The notes: generated by a model from the letters alone, not told the origin. 64,000 nucleotides of DNA from an uncultured Roseburia sp. (GCA_934309475.1 CAKRDK010000001.1:288524-352523); one strand, 5' to 3'; shown: positions 1 to 9,135, counted from the first letter of the stretch. Numbers and translations: made by a program.

Positions 1-411
1 GACGCCGTTTGTCTCAACGAGAAATGCCACTCCCGCATCCGTCGACCGGTAAGTCTCGATTTTGACATCTTCAACCTCATAGGACGCATTCGGCCCAACG
101 TAGAGAATTTTATCCCGCACAGCCGGATTGATGCCATGTTTTTTCAAAAAATTAGGACTCATCTTCGTATCCTTTGAAAAAATATAGTGGATATTGTGAT
201 ATTGTTCTGTCCATCTTAGGACATCCATATCAAAATGATCCTTATGGCTGTGGCTTGCAAATACAAAGACCGGGGTATCCGCGTCATATTCCGGCAGGAC
301 TCCGCCAAACCGGTATCCCGGCACCCGGTCTCCTTTAAAATAATCAAAAATCAGTACCTTTTCCTCTACTTCCACCACAAAGCAGCTGTGATGAATAAAT
401 ATTACTCTCAT
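1..411 (-). CDS. MBL-fold metal-dependent hydrolase, N-terminal 137 residues (continues beyond window start)
   Basis: The reading frame starts at an ATG at 409-411 and stays open to base 1, so only the N-terminal part is present. It begins MRVIFIHHSCF and contains a FASHSHKDHFD stretch at about residue 55, which is the HxHxDH zinc-binding signature of the metallo-beta-lactamase fold. The 'HHSCF' opening and small size resemble the UlaG-like or YtnP-like group of soluble MBL hydrolases that act on unknown small molecules. Only 18 bases separate it from the spoIVA stop codon upstream, so read-through from spoIVA is possible. The substrate cannot be read from the sequence. Confidence 0.8.
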   Translation of the reverse strand, partial: MRVIFIHHSCFVVEVEEKVLIFDYFKGDRVPGYRFGGVLPEYDADTPVFVFASHSHKDHFDMDVLRWTEQYHNIHYIFSKDTKMSPNFLKKHGINPAVRDKILYVGPNASYEVEDVKIETYRSTDAGVAFLVETNGV

Positions 412-429
412 TTGTCTCTCTCCATCTTT

Positions 430-1917
430 CTATATAATAATGCAGACCATTCCACCGTTGCTGTCATTTACAATTTTTTGCATTGTATCCTGTAGTTTCA
501 TCTGACATTCATCATCCATCATCGCAATCTTGCTGCGGATGCCGTCTTCCATCAATTCCCCTAAAGACTTTCCGAAAATACTCGTCTCCCAGACGCCTTC
601 CTTGCTCTCCTCCCCCTGTTTGATATAGGAAATCAAATCATTCGCCTGTTCTTCGCTTCCCACAATCGGTGCAATCTCCGTCTCGATATTCGCCTTAATC
701 ATATGGATAGACGGTGAGACGGCTTTCATCTTCACGCCAAACTTATTGCCATGCCGGATTAAAACCGGGTCTTCCATGGTAATATCGGAAAGCTGTGGCG
801 TCACAACGCCGTATCCTTTTGCTGTCACGGACTCGAAAGCGTCCGAAATCTTCTCGTAGGAATTCTTACGCTGTGCCATTTCTTTTATCATGGAAATCAT
901 CTGATATTCGCCCTGGATTGGCACACCGGTCAGTTCACTGATATTTTCATAGTAAAATTTCTCTGCCACATCCATTTTCACTTTGACGCAGCCTTTCGAC
1001 AAATCCATCTGTTCAATCTGAATATTGCTCACGTATTCTCCCGGCTCATAATTCTTCCCGGAAATGTCGCGTGCTTTCTGCATGGTGCCTAAAATCTCGC
1101 CCGCCTTCGTAATCAGTTCCTGCTTCATCCTGTGATCCTGCGGCAGCATCTCCGTCCATTTTGGAATGAAAAATTCAACACGGTTGATTGGGAACTCATA
1201 GAGCACACTCTCAAGGATTTTTAAAACATCATCCCGCCTTAACTGCTCCCCGTTTACCGGGATAACCGGAGTCTGATATTTCTCATATAATTTCTTCGCC
1301 AAATGAACTGTTTCTTCGCTGTACGGTCTTTGCGAGTTAAGTATAACTACAAACGGTTTCCCAATGTCAGAAAGTTCCCGGATTGTCTTTTCTTCCGCTT
1401 CTAAATAATCTTCACGGCTTAATTCCCCGATTGTGCCATCCGTTGTCACGACAATGCCAATCGTAGCATGGTCACGAATGACCTTCTCCGTTCCGATTTC
1501 TGCCGCATCCACAAATGGGATTTCATAATCAAACCAGGGTGTTTTTACCATCCGGTTCTCATTGCCTTCTAAATGTCCCGTCGCACCGTTTACCATGAAG
1601 CCGACACAGTCAATCAGGCGGATTTTCACTTCACTTCCGTCGTTTAACCGTATCAGTGCTGCCTCCTGCGGAATAAATTTCGGTTCCGTTGTCATGATAG
1701 TCTTACCGGCAGCAGCCTGCGGAAGTTCATCCATGGCTCGCTCCCTGCTGTGCATATCCTCCATAAAAGGAAGTACCATCAAATCCATAAACCGTTTGAT
1801 AAACGTTGACTTTCCAGTGCGCACCGGTCCCACCACACCTATGTAGATTTCTCCTCCCGTGCGGTTTTTGATATCCCGATAAAGGTTAAATTCCCTGCTC
1901 TCTGCAATCTGATCCAT
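430..1917 (-). CDS. spoIVA: Stage IV sporulation protein A, spore-coat morphogenetic ATPase
   Basis: The 495-residue protein matches SpoIVA in length (about 492 in Bacillus subtilis), in its N-terminal GTPase-like ATPase domain and in the very conserved C-terminal ending GGMVCIII. The Walker A motif GPVRTGKST lies at residues 30-38. SpoIVA is made in the mother cell, polymerises on the forespore surface in an ATP-dependent way, and forms the platform on which the spore coat assembles. The start chosen is the ATG at 1917 (MDQIAESREF), preceded by GGAGGAG; an in-frame ATG ten codons upstream has no good ribosome binding site. Its presence is the main evidence that the host can sporulate. A sigma-E promoter is expected upstream, but I could not identify one convincingly. 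Confidence 0.96.
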   Translation of the reverse strand: MDQIAESREFNLYRDIKNRTGGEIYIGVVGPVRTGKSTFIKRFMDLMVLPFMEDMHSRERAMDELPQAAAGKTIMTTEPKFIPQEAALIRLNDGSEVKIRLIDCVGFMVNGATGHLEGNENRMVKTPWFDYEIPFVDAAEIGTEKVIRDHATIGIVVTTDGTIGELSREDYLEAEEKTIRELSDIGKPFVVILNSQRPYSEETVHLAKKLYEKYQTPVIPVNGEQLRRDDVLKILESVLYEFPINRVEFFIPKWTEMLPQDHRMKQELITKAGEILGTMQKARDISGKNYEPGEYVSNIQIEQMDLSKGCVKVKMDVAEKFYYENISELTGVPIQGEYQMISMIKEMAQRKNSYEKISDAFESVTAKGYGVVTPQLSDITMEDPVLIRHGNKFGVKMKAVSPSIHMIKANIETEIAPIVGSEEQANDLISYIKQGEESKEGVWETSIFGKSLGELMEDGIRSKIAMMDDECQMKLQDTMQKIVNDSNGGMVCIII

Positions 1918-2002
1918 ATCTCCTCCATAAATCCAAAGTCTGGGCATAAGCGCCTTATTACTTTAATCTATGAAGATGCAAAACAGATTAGAACACGTTT
2001 CC

Positions 2003-2923
2003 CTACTTCCTGATGGATAGAATCCCCGGAACACATTCAAATGTCACTTCGTTGACATCTCCGCAATACTCTCCGTCCGCATGCAGCACCATGGCATCTT
2101 TCATCTTCACGCGGTATTCGCTGCAGTCCACCACCTCAAATCCGGGAATGGCTTCGTGTTTTGCCAGAACCAGAAGCGGCAGACAAAAGAAGGTGAGGAC
2201 TTTTGGAATCCGCCATGCACAGCAGACCGAGATTTTCCCGTCATCTGACTTCGCGCGGGGCGCCATCGGAATCCCGCCGCCCTCGTAAGGCTGATTCATT
2301 CCGGCAAGAAAAATTGCACGCACAAAATTCCGCTGTCCCTTGTGGTCAAATCTTGCCGCCACGCCTGTCGTCTTCATAGAAAAAAGAGAAGAAATCGTCA
2401 GCAGCAGATAAGTTAATTTTCCCAGGTGAAAACGGTTTAATATCTTTTTCAGCGTAGAATGTAGTGCTTTTTTACAGACTTCGGCGTCTAGTCCGACTCC
2501 CGCACTGATTGCAAAATAGCGCGGTTTCCTGCATCCGTTCCAGGAGACGCGCCCTAAATCCATCACATACTCTTCCTTACAGTTTAAAATAGCATGAAGT
2601 GCTTCCTCCGGGTTCCGGCTGATGCCAAGCCCTCTCGCCAAATCATTGCCGGAACCGATTGGTATTATGCCAAGATGAATCTTTGAGAAATCGGTAATGC
2701 CATTGATGACCTCATTCATCGTGCCGTCGCCACCCATCACTATCAGGAAAACTTCGTCTTCTCTCTCACTGATTTCTTTTGCAAGCACCGCTGCATGTCC
2801 TTCGTATTCTGTCATATACACGTGATAGGGGACGTTTTCTTTTTGCAGAATTGTCTTCACTTCCTGCCAGAGTTTCTCCCCCCGCCCTGTCCGTGCAGTC
2901 TGATTTACTATTATTTCATACAT
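2003..2923 (-). CDS. Diacylglycerol/lipid kinase family protein (YegS/DagK-like)
   Basis: The protein has 306 residues and carries the diacylglycerol kinase catalytic-domain signatures GGDGTMNEV at residues 64-72 and GSGNDLAR at 90-97. The family phosphorylates diacylglycerol or related lipids with ATP at the inner membrane face; in Gram-positives DgkB recycles diacylglycerol released during lipoteichoic acid synthesis. A start at MYEIIVNQTA fits the family. The ribosome-binding region (AAGAGGG) lies inside the 3' arm of the hairpin that ends the malQ transcript, and the U-run of that hairpin touches the start codon. The exact lipid substrate (diacylglycerol or sphingoid base) cannot be told from the sequence. 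Confidence 0.9.
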   Translation of the reverse strand: MYEIIVNQTARTGRGEKLWQEVKTILQKENVPYHVYMTEYEGHAAVLAKEISEREDEVFLIVMGGDGTMNEVINGITDFSKIHLGIIPIGSGNDLARGLGISRNPEEALHAILNCKEEYVMDLGRVSWNGCRKPRYFAISAGVGLDAEVCKKALHSTLKKILNRFHLGKLTYLLLTISSLFSMKTTGVAARFDHKGQRNFVRAIFLAGMNQPYEGGGIPMAPRAKSDDGKISVCCAWRIPKVLTFFCLPLLVLAKHEAIPGFEVVDCSEYRVKMKDAMVLHADGEYCGDVNEVTFECVPGILSIRK

Positions 2924-2970
2924 AAAAACCCTCTTCTCCGACGGAACAATCCATTCCGCGGAAAAGAGGG
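2924..2970 (-). terminator. Rho-independent terminator of malQ overlapping the dagK-like ribosome binding site
   Basis: Read on the minus strand, a GC-rich arm at 2957-2970 pairs with the arm at 2929-2940, followed by five U residues at 2928-2924. The U-run runs straight into the ATG of the lipid kinase gene at 2923. The hairpin therefore contains the only ribosome-binding-like sequence for that gene. Confidence 0.8.
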
Positions 2971-2976
2971 CCGATA

Positions 2977-4500
2977 TTAGTTCTCTTTAACTGTTTCTTT
3001 TTCTTCTTCCGGTTCTTCCACTTTGAACAGACGTCCGTACATTTGCATATATTTGCAAAGACGTTTTGCCAGTGAATCCGTAATCTCATCAGCGGTTGCA
3101 CGCCATTTCCAGTTCTCGCCTAATGTGGATGGTGTGTTCATTCTTGCTTCTGAGCCAAGTCCGATTAAATCCTGCATTGGTACGACTGCTAACTCGCTGA
3201 CACTTGACCAAGCGCCTCGCATCATACCCCAATTATAACCTTCCTCTTTTGTAAGATTCAAGTATTCTTTTGCAAATTTCACACTTTCCTCCGGTGCAGT
3301 CTCAAACCAGCCCATCAGCGTGTCGTTATCATGGGTTCCTGTGTAAACTACGGAATGTTCGCAGTAGTTGTGTGGAAGATAGTTGCTGTCATCTCTTGTA
3401 TCAAACGCAAACTGAATGACACGCATGCCCGGGAAACCGGAATCTTCTACTAACTTGATAACTGAATCGGTCAAAAATCCCAGGTCTTCTACAATGATAT
3501 TTAATTTGCCTAATTTTTTCTCTAAGGTGCGGAATAGGTCCATGCCAGGGCCTTCTCTCCACTCGCCGTTTCTTGCCGTATCATCTTTTGCCGGAATCGC
3601 ATAGTAAGAATCAAATCCACGGAAATGATCAATACGGACAACATCATAGAGTTTTGACATTGCGGCAACTCGTTTTGTCCACCATGTGTATCCGTCTTTT
3701 TTCATGACATCCCAGCGGAACAAAGGATTACCCCACAACTGTCCGTCTGCGGAGAACGCATCCGGCGGACATCCGGCAACATCGATTGGATTTAGTTCTT
3801 CATCTAAATAAAACTGGTTCGGGTTCGCCCAGACATCTGCGCTGTCTCCTGCCACATAAATTGGAACGTCTCCGATAATCTCGATTCCCAGTCCGTTTGC
3901 ATACTCTTTGAGATTCCACCACTGTTCAAAGAACAGGTACTGGAGCATCTGATAAAATTCAATATCATCTGCATATTCTTTCTTTGCTTTTGCGATTGCT
4001 TCCGGCTTGCGGAGTTTCAAATCGTCTGACCACTCAAACCATGCCACACCACCGTTTGCATCCTTCAATGCCATAAAGAGCGCATAATCGTCTAACCAGT
4101 CTGCCTCTTTTTTGCAGAATTCCTTAAATTCGTCCGGTACCGCCTTTTTAAAACGCGCATATGCCTTTTTCAAAAGTGCATATCTTGATGTGTACATAAT
4201 GCCGTAGTCCACATATTCTTCGTTATCGCCCCAGTCGAATGACTCACATTCTTCTTTTGTCAACAGTTTCTCTTCACATAAAATCTCAAGATCTACAAAG
4301 TATGGGTTTCCGGCAAAACTGGAAAAGGACTGGTATGGTGAATCACCATAACTCGTCGGGCAGATTGGAAGTATCTGCCAGTATTTCTGGCCTCCCTTTG
4401 TCAAAAAATCTACAAACTTCTTTGCCTCTTTTCCCATTGTACCAATTCCATACGGAGATGGCAGGGATGAAATGTGCATTAACACGCCACTGCTTCTCAT
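2977..4500 (-). CDS. malQ: 4-alpha-glucanotransferase (amylomaltase)
   Basis: The 507-residue protein is a full-length GH77 amylomaltase. Visible signatures are the opening RSSGVLMHISSLPS, VVRIDHFRGF (nucleophile Asp), VEDLGFLT (acid/base Glu) and YTGTHDND (third carboxylate). MalQ disproportionates maltodextrins in the cytoplasm, releasing glucose and building longer glucans for phosphorylase. The start is the ATG at 4500, which has TCAGGAGGAAC just upstream; the frame is open 17 codons further but without a better site. It lies 25 bases after the LacI-type regulator and in the same direction as the maltodextrin ABC transporter, so it is the intracellular enzyme of the same module. Confidence 0.95.
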   Translation of the reverse strand: MRSSGVLMHISSLPSPYGIGTMGKEAKKFVDFLTKGGQKYWQILPICPTSYGDSPYQSFSSFAGNPYFVDLEILCEEKLLTKEECESFDWGDNEEYVDYGIMYTSRYALLKKAYARFKKAVPDEFKEFCKKEADWLDDYALFMALKDANGGVAWFEWSDDLKLRKPEAIAKAKKEYADDIEFYQMLQYLFFEQWWNLKEYANGLGIEIIGDVPIYVAGDSADVWANPNQFYLDEELNPIDVAGCPPDAFSADGQLWGNPLFRWDVMKKDGYTWWTKRVAAMSKLYDVVRIDHFRGFDSYYAIPAKDDTARNGEWREGPGMDLFRTLEKKLGKLNIIVEDLGFLTDSVIKLVEDSGFPGMRVIQFAFDTRDDSNYLPHNYCEHSVVYTGTHDNDTLMGWFETAPEESVKFAKEYLNLTKEEGYNWGMMRGAWSSVSELAVVPMQDLIGLGSEARMNTPSTLGENWKWRATADEITDSLAKRLCKYMQMYGRLFKVEEPEEEKETVKEN

Positions 4501-4525
4501 TGTCTGTGTTCCTCCTGAACTTACT

Positions 4526-5533
4526 CTATAATTTTCTAATACTTTCTCCACTCACAAACTCGAAGGGCACCACCTCATGAATGGCATCCCGTTTAAATTC
4601 CAGCTGTCCGAACAACAGCTCAATGCTCCGTGCCGCAAGTGTCTGATATTGTTGCTTTATCGTGGCAAGCTTCGGGTGATAATATTCCGCCAAAGCTGTG
4701 CCGTCAAAACCAATGACTGATATATCCTGTGGAACCTTGTAATTTAAGTCAATCAACGCCCGGATGGCTCCAATCGCCATCACATCCGACATTGCAAAAA
4801 TTGCACTGATATCCGGTGCTGTCTGCATCAGGCGCTCCGTTGCCCGATAGGCGCTGTCAAAAGAAAATCGTGCCTTGGCATAATCATTTTCCTCGTCAAA
4901 GGAAATGCCATGCTCCTCAAAGCTCTTCTGGCAGCCACGATATCGCTGTTTACTCGTGTGTGACATTTTCAAATCACCACCGACAATTCCGATGTGCGTA
5001 TGCCCCTGCTCTATGAGCCTGTCAACCGCACACTCTGCCGCTGCAATATCGTCGGTTGCTACGCTTGACAAATTCGGAAAATGTAGTCCATCGGCTCTGT
5101 TTGTCACCAGCACACAAGGAATCTCCACCTGTGCAAACCCATCTTTAAAATAATCCGGATTACCGCCTAAAAAAAGCAAGCCCATCGGTTTTCTCTCCCT
5201 GCAGATAACAAGCGCCTGCTCCACCTCGTTTGCGTCCTCATCCAGATAGGAAACGACCAGCGTATAACTTGTTTTCTCAATGATACGCTGTATCTCCTCT
5301 AAAATGTTGGCAAACAACATATTCGATGTACCCTTGATTAAGACACCGATGGTCTTCGAGGCAGTCTGCTTCAAATGCTTTGCATTATTGTTCGGCACAA
5401 AATTGTACTTTGCAACAATCTCATCAATTTTCTTTTTTGCATCCGGACTTACATCCCGTCTGTCATTTAGCACCCTTGATACAGTACTGACTGAATAACC
5501 AGATTCCCTGGCTATATCTTTTATCGTAACCAT
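4526..5533 (-). CDS. LacI-family transcriptional regulator of the maltodextrin module (MalR-like)
   Basis: The protein starts MVTIKDIARESGYSVSTVSR, a classic LacI helix-turn-helix and hinge helix, followed by a periplasmic-binding-protein-like sensor domain with GVIGFDG-type motifs (SVIGFDGTALAEYY near the C terminus). The ATG at 5533 is preferred because an AGGA sits nine bases upstream; an ATG three codons earlier at 5542 lies too close to that site. Its position between the transporter genes and malQ suggests it senses maltose or maltodextrin and represses this cluster. LacI-type half sites occur in the promoter of the solute-binding protein at 8909-8949. Effector and targets are inferred from context. 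Confidence 0.9.
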   Translation of the reverse strand: MVTIKDIARESGYSVSTVSRVLNDRRDVSPDAKKKIDEIVAKYNFVPNNNAKHLKQTASKTIGVLIKGTSNMLFANILEEIQRIIEKTSYTLVVSYLDEDANEVEQALVICRERKPMGLLFLGGNPDYFKDGFAQVEIPCVLVTNRADGLHFPNLSSVATDDIAAAECAVDRLIEQGHTHIGIVGGDLKMSHTSKQRYRGCQKSFEEHGISFDEENDYAKARFSFDSAYRATERLMQTAPDISAIFAMSDVMAIGAIRALIDLNYKVPQDISVIGFDGTALAEYYHPKLATIKQQYQTLAARSIELLFGQLEFKRDAIHEVVPFEFVSGESIRKL

Positions 5534-5560
5534 ATTTTTCATTCCTGTCTACTAATTTTT

Positions 5561-5604
5561 TCGTTTTTTTTCGTAAATTTACAAATTTTGTAAAAAATAG
5601 ACAA
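5561..5604 (-). promoter_or_regulatory. Promoter of the LacI-type regulator with tandem TCGT operator-like motif
   Basis: On the minus strand a -35 TTGTCT (5599-5604) and a -10 TAAATT (5576-5581) are separated by exactly 17 bases. Directly downstream is a tandem ACGA element with a 10-base period (plus-strand TCGT at 5561 and 5571). A matching tandem element follows the -10 box of the amylase promoter near 37011-37030. Confidence 0.6.
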
Positions 5605-5629
5605 AAAACGTGTTCTAATTACTATAATA

Positions 5630-6517
5630 TCAGCCTTTTACCGCTCCTGCAACTACTCCTTCAATAATATATTTCTGACAGAACGCGTAGAAAATGATAA
5701 TCGGAATAATTGCGAGCACTAACATCGCCATCATGGTTCCCCAGTCAACTGCACCGTAACCACCTTTTAAATACTGAATCACAATCGGAATTGTCTTATA
5801 TTTTTTCAAATCCAGCACTAAATATGGAAGTAAGTAGTCATTCCAGATCCACATCGTCTCTAAAATTGCCACCGTGATAGTGGTCGGTCTCATAATCGGC
5901 ATGACCACCTGGAAAAAAGTCTGCAACGGTGTACATCCGTCAATCATCGCCGCCTCTTCAATCTCAAGCGGAATACTCTTTACAAAGCCGCAGAACATAA
6001 ATATCGCAAGCCCTGCGCCAAAGCCAAGGTAAACTAAAATAATGCCGAACGGATTGCTTAAATGCATCATATTCGCAAGCTTTGACAGTGTAAACATCAC
6101 CATCTGGAACGGCACAATCATGGAAAACAGGCACAGCATATAGATTGCTTTTGTCGCTTTGTTCTGCACTCTCGTGATATACCATGCGCACATGGATGTG
6201 CAGAGTAAAATCACTGCCACGGAACCGACTGTGATGATAAGGGAACAGCCAAATGCATTGAAAAAGTTGGTTTTTTGGATTCCGTTCACAAAGTTTGTCA
6301 GTCCGAAGAAAGATCTCGCATTCGGAAGTTCGAATGCATTTCTTGTGATAAATCCTTTTTTCTTAAACGAGTTAATCACCACAAGAAAAATCGGATACAG
6401 ATAAAATATGGTCAGCAATGAGAAAAACAGGGTCAGTATCCAACCATGTTTTGCCTTGCGGACTGCAATTACCTGATCTTGCGCTCTCTTTTTCTTTTCG
6501 TCTTTTCTCTTTGCCAT
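5630..6517 (-). CDS. Carbohydrate ABC transporter permease, MalG-like
   Basis: The 295-residue polytopic membrane protein has six predicted transmembrane segments and the EAA loop typical of binding-protein-dependent sugar permeases (EIEEAAMIDGCTPLQ, about residue 198). The ending YIIEGVVAGAVKG is characteristic of MalG-type subunits. It pairs with the upstream MalF-like subunit, its start overlapping that gene's stop by one base (TAATG), which indicates translational coupling. No ATP-binding subunit lies in the cluster. In Firmicutes a shared MsmX-type ATPase encoded elsewhere usually serves such importers, which is inference here. Confidence 0.92.
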   Translation of the reverse strand: MAKRKDEKKKRAQDQVIAVRKAKHGWILTLFFSLLTIFYLYPIFLVVINSFKKKGFITRNAFELPNARSFFGLTNFVNGIQKTNFFNAFGCSLIITVGSVAVILLCTSMCAWYITRVQNKATKAIYMLCLFSMIVPFQMVMFTLSKLANMMHLSNPFGIILVYLGFGAGLAIFMFCGFVKSIPLEIEEAAMIDGCTPLQTFFQVVMPIMRPTTITVAILETMWIWNDYLLPYLVLDLKKYKTIPIVIQYLKGGYGAVDWGTMMAMLVLAIIPIIIFYAFCQKYIIEGVVAGAVKG

Positions 6518-7359
6518 TACTGCTGCACCTCCTTACTTCTGGTCATACGGTTCTGAATCAATGCAATCACTGCCACAAGCAGGAAGAAAATAACTGCCTT
6601 CGCCTGACCGACGCCCTCCCATCCCTGTCTGGTATAGAATGTGTTAAAAATATTTAACGCAAGCATCTCAGAATTGTTAGAAGGCTCACCGGCAGTAAGC
6701 GCAAGGTTCTGGTCAAATAATTTGAATGAGTTTGTCAGTGTCAGGAACGTACAGATGGTGATGGAAGGCATTACCATCGGAATCGTTACATTCTTTAACA
6801 CCTGCCATGCATTCGCACCATCAATTTTTGCCGCCTCAATCAAATCTCCCGGAATATTCTGGATTCCTGCGATATAAATAATCATCATATAACCGACCTG
6901 CTGCCAGTTCATTAAAATGATAAGTCCCCAGAATCCATAGGAAGAAGAATATGTTAAGGTTTTTCCAAAGTATTCTAAGATTCCATTTAATAATATCTGC
7001 CAGATGTAACCTAACACAATTCCACCGATTAAGTTCGGCATAAAAAACACGGTACGGAAGAAATTTGTGCCCTTAATTCCCTTTGTTAAAAGCATCGCGA
7101 TGAGAAACGCAAATACATTGATTGTAAGGACAGAAACTACTGTAAACAATGCCGTAAATCCCAATGCATGTATAAATGTGTTGTCTGTAAATACGCGTCC
7201 ATAATTTTTCAATCCTACAAAAGTTGCATCTGTAACCGTCGTAAATTCACAAAACGATAAATAGATACCCATAAGAAAAGGAATTATAAAACCGAATGTA
7301 AAAGCTACTAAAGTCGGAAGTGCAAAAATAGGAAAATATTTTTTTATTGATTTCTCCAT
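6517..7359 (-). CDS. Carbohydrate ABC transporter permease, MalF-like
   Basis: The 280-residue membrane protein has six predicted transmembrane helices and the EAA motif (DLIEAAKIDGANAWQ, about residue 177). The N-terminal 'YFPIFALPTLVAFTFGFIIPFLMGIYLS' character, abbreviated here as a long first helix, matches MalF/UgpA-type permeases of Gram-positives, which lack the large periplasmic loop of E. coli MalF. It lies 98 bases after the solute-binding protein gene, with a GC-rich hairpin between them, and overlaps the MalG-like gene. Confidence 0.92.
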   Translation of the reverse strand: MEKSIKKYFPIFALPTLVAFTFGFIIPFLMGIYLSFCEFTTVTDATFVGLKNYGRVFTDNTFIHALGFTALFTVVSVLTINVFAFLIAMLLTKGIKGTNFFRTVFFMPNLIGGIVLGYIWQILLNGILEYFGKTLTYSSSYGFWGLIILMNWQQVGYMMIIYIAGIQNIPGDLIEAAKIDGANAWQVLKNVTIPMVMPSITICTFLTLTNSFKLFDQNLALTAGEPSNNSEMLALNIFNTFYTRQGWEGVGQAKAVIFFLLVAVIALIQNRMTRSKEVQQ

Positions 7360-7418
7360 AATCTGTATCCTCTCATTTCATAATGTTGCCCTCTTACCCC
7401 AAAAATAGTGGAAAGAAT

Positions 7419-7442
7419 GGGCGCACGGAACTCCGCGCGCCC
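7419..7442 (-). other. GC-rich intergenic hairpin between binding protein and permease genes
   Basis: On the minus strand GGGCGCGCGG and CCGTGCGCCC form a 10-pair stem (one G-U pair) with a four-base loop. No U-run follows, so it is not a typical terminator. In ABC importer operons such hairpins commonly stabilise or attenuate the message, so that binding protein is made in excess over permease; that role is inferred here. Confidence 0.6.
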
Positions 7443-7457
7443 CTCTGCTTCCTATTT

Positions 7458-8876
7458 TTATTCATTTACTGCCTGGTATTCTGTTGCCCAGCCATCTACG
7501 AATGCTGTCACAACACCGTCCCAGTCGCCGGTTCCCTGTGCATATTCTAATAATGCAGAGCCGACACCATCTTTCCAGTTTTCAGAAGGGATGGTTGAGA
7601 AGTTCCATGTTACAGGTGTCTTTCCATCTGCGATGTACTGATTTGCCTGCTGGATAAATACGTTATCTGCCTCATAGTCGCCTGTGAAGGTATCAAATGG
7701 TGTTACGAAGCTCATAGCGTTTGTCATGGAATCACGTCCTGCATCGGATTCTACTACCCATGCCAAGAAATCTAATGTTGCCTGAACATCTTCTTCCGAA
7801 GCTTCTTTGTTGACACACCAGTAGTTCTCAGAACCAGTACAAAGTCCCTGATTCTCTTCTCCGTCTACGCCGATGTAGATTGGCATCATGCCTAAATCAT
7901 CTGCTGTCACTAAATATCCGTTGCTGTCGTCTGTTAAGTTGCCATATTCCCATGTACCATTCTGATAGAATACAGCTTCTTCCATACCGAACTCAGATTC
8001 TGCTTCATCACCTGTCTTGCTTGAAAGCAATCCCGGTTCACAGGTGGAATCTGTGATGTAGAGATCCCAAATCTGTTTGTAATTGTCTAAGTAAGTTCCC
8101 TCAATGGCATCGGTAGAAGAGATTCCTCTATCTTTGTATTCATAATAAATTGGAAGGTTTGCAAGATGTGTCTTAAATCTCCAGTCAGAAGATCCATCCA
8201 TACCGGCTGATGTGAATGCACCCTGAAGGTCATATCCGAATTCATCGTTGATCTCATCTAATCTTGACTGAATATCATCTGCTACTGCTTTCAATGTCTT
8301 GAAGTTGTTGATCTCATCAATAGAAGAAACCACTGCATTGTCCATCGTGCAATAGTCATTTAAAATTGCCTTATTGTAAATAATTCCGTAAGTCTCGATT
8401 GCATACGCAATTCCCTGTACCTCACCAGAATCTGATTTCAATGCAAATTCATCATTTGTCAGATGGGAATATAATGTAGAATCCGAAAGGTCTAAACAAT
8501 AAGATTCCCAATTTGCAAGTCCGACCGGTCCGTTTACCTGGAATAAAGTCGGTGCTTCCTCTTTTGCCATTTCTGATTTCAATGTCTGCTCGTAAGTTCC
8601 GTCTGCTGCTGTAATTACGGTTACGTCTACCCCAGTCTCTTCCGTATATGCAGCGGCAAGATCCTGCCATGCCTGATCCTGCTCCGGCTTAAAGTTCAGA
8701 TAGTAAACAGAACCTGCTCCCTCATCTGTTCCCTTGTCTGCTGTTCCCTTGTCTGCTGTCTTCTTTGCGGACTCTGTTGCATCACCTGCACCACTCTCCG
8801 CAGATGCGCCACAGCCTGCCATCATCGTAGCGGACATTGCTGCCACTAATAACCCTGCCAATACTTTTCTCTTCAT
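7458..8876 (-). CDS. Maltodextrin-type ABC transporter solute-binding lipoprotein
   Basis: The 472-residue protein opens with a lipoprotein signal peptide whose lipobox is MMAGC, so the mature protein begins at Cys22 and is anchored to the outer face of the membrane. A short linker rich in Ala, Asp and Lys with a duplicated TADKGTADKGT segment is followed by an extracellular solute-binding protein family 1 fold (NFKPEQDQAWQDLAAAYTEETG). Neighbours encode two permeases, MalQ and a LacI regulator, so maltodextrins are the likely ligand. It is the first gene of the operon and has a strong ribosome binding site (AGGAGG). The ligand is inferred from context. Confidence 0.9.
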   Translation of the reverse strand: MKRKVLAGLLVAAMSATMMAGCGASAESGAGDATESAKKTADKGTADKGTDEGAGSVYYLNFKPEQDQAWQDLAAAYTEETGVDVTVITAADGTYEQTLKSEMAKEEAPTLFQVNGPVGLANWESYCLDLSDSTLYSHLTNDEFALKSDSGEVQGIAYAIETYGIIYNKAILNDYCTMDNAVVSSIDEINNFKTLKAVADDIQSRLDEINDEFGYDLQGAFTSAGMDGSSDWRFKTHLANLPIYYEYKDRGISSTDAIEGTYLDNYKQIWDLYITDSTCEPGLLSSKTGDEAESEFGMEEAVFYQNGTWEYGNLTDDSNGYLVTADDLGMMPIYIGVDGEENQGLCTGSENYWCVNKEASEEDVQATLDFLAWVVESDAGRDSMTNAMSFVTPFDTFTGDYEADNVFIQQANQYIADGKTPVTWNFSTIPSENWKDGVGSALLEYAQGTGDWDGVVTAFVDGWATEYQAVNE

Positions 8877-8908
8877 ATTTACTTCCTCCTAAAATGAATG
8901 TTGCAACT

Positions 8909-8988
8909 TTGCAAACGTTTTCGGTAATGTTTCCGGTAACGTTTTCAGTTGATAGTTATATTTTAGCTTCTTTTCGTAATCGGCGCAA
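8909..8988 (-). promoter_or_regulatory. Promoter of the maltodextrin transporter operon with tandem LacI/cre-like operators
   Basis: This lies in a 332-base gene-free stretch (8877-9208). On the minus strand a -35 TTGCGC (8983-8988) and -10 TAAAAT (8960-8965) are 17 bases apart. Downstream, between the start site and the ribosome binding site, are a good LacI-type site CTGAAAACGTTACCGG (8933-8948), a weaker related site around 8923-8936 and a second good site CCGAAAACGTTTGCAA (8909-8924). Their AAACGTT core fits both LacI-family regulators such as the MalR-like protein encoded here and CcpA cre sites. Confidence 0.7.
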
Positions 8989-9135
8989 GTTATATTTGCA
9001 TTTTCGCTATATTTTATAGTTTTTCAATTATGTTTTTGTGCAACATTTACATATTTGTGTTGTTTTATATAACACTTTCTCCGATAAAAGTATATGGGAA
9101 TTAGGTTCTATTTTCGAAAACTTTCCTCCACTGCC

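Noticed and set aside
1918..2002. Sigma-E promoter before spoIVA
   Set aside because: A CATAGATT-like -10 is present but no convincing -35 partner, so it was not listed as a feature.
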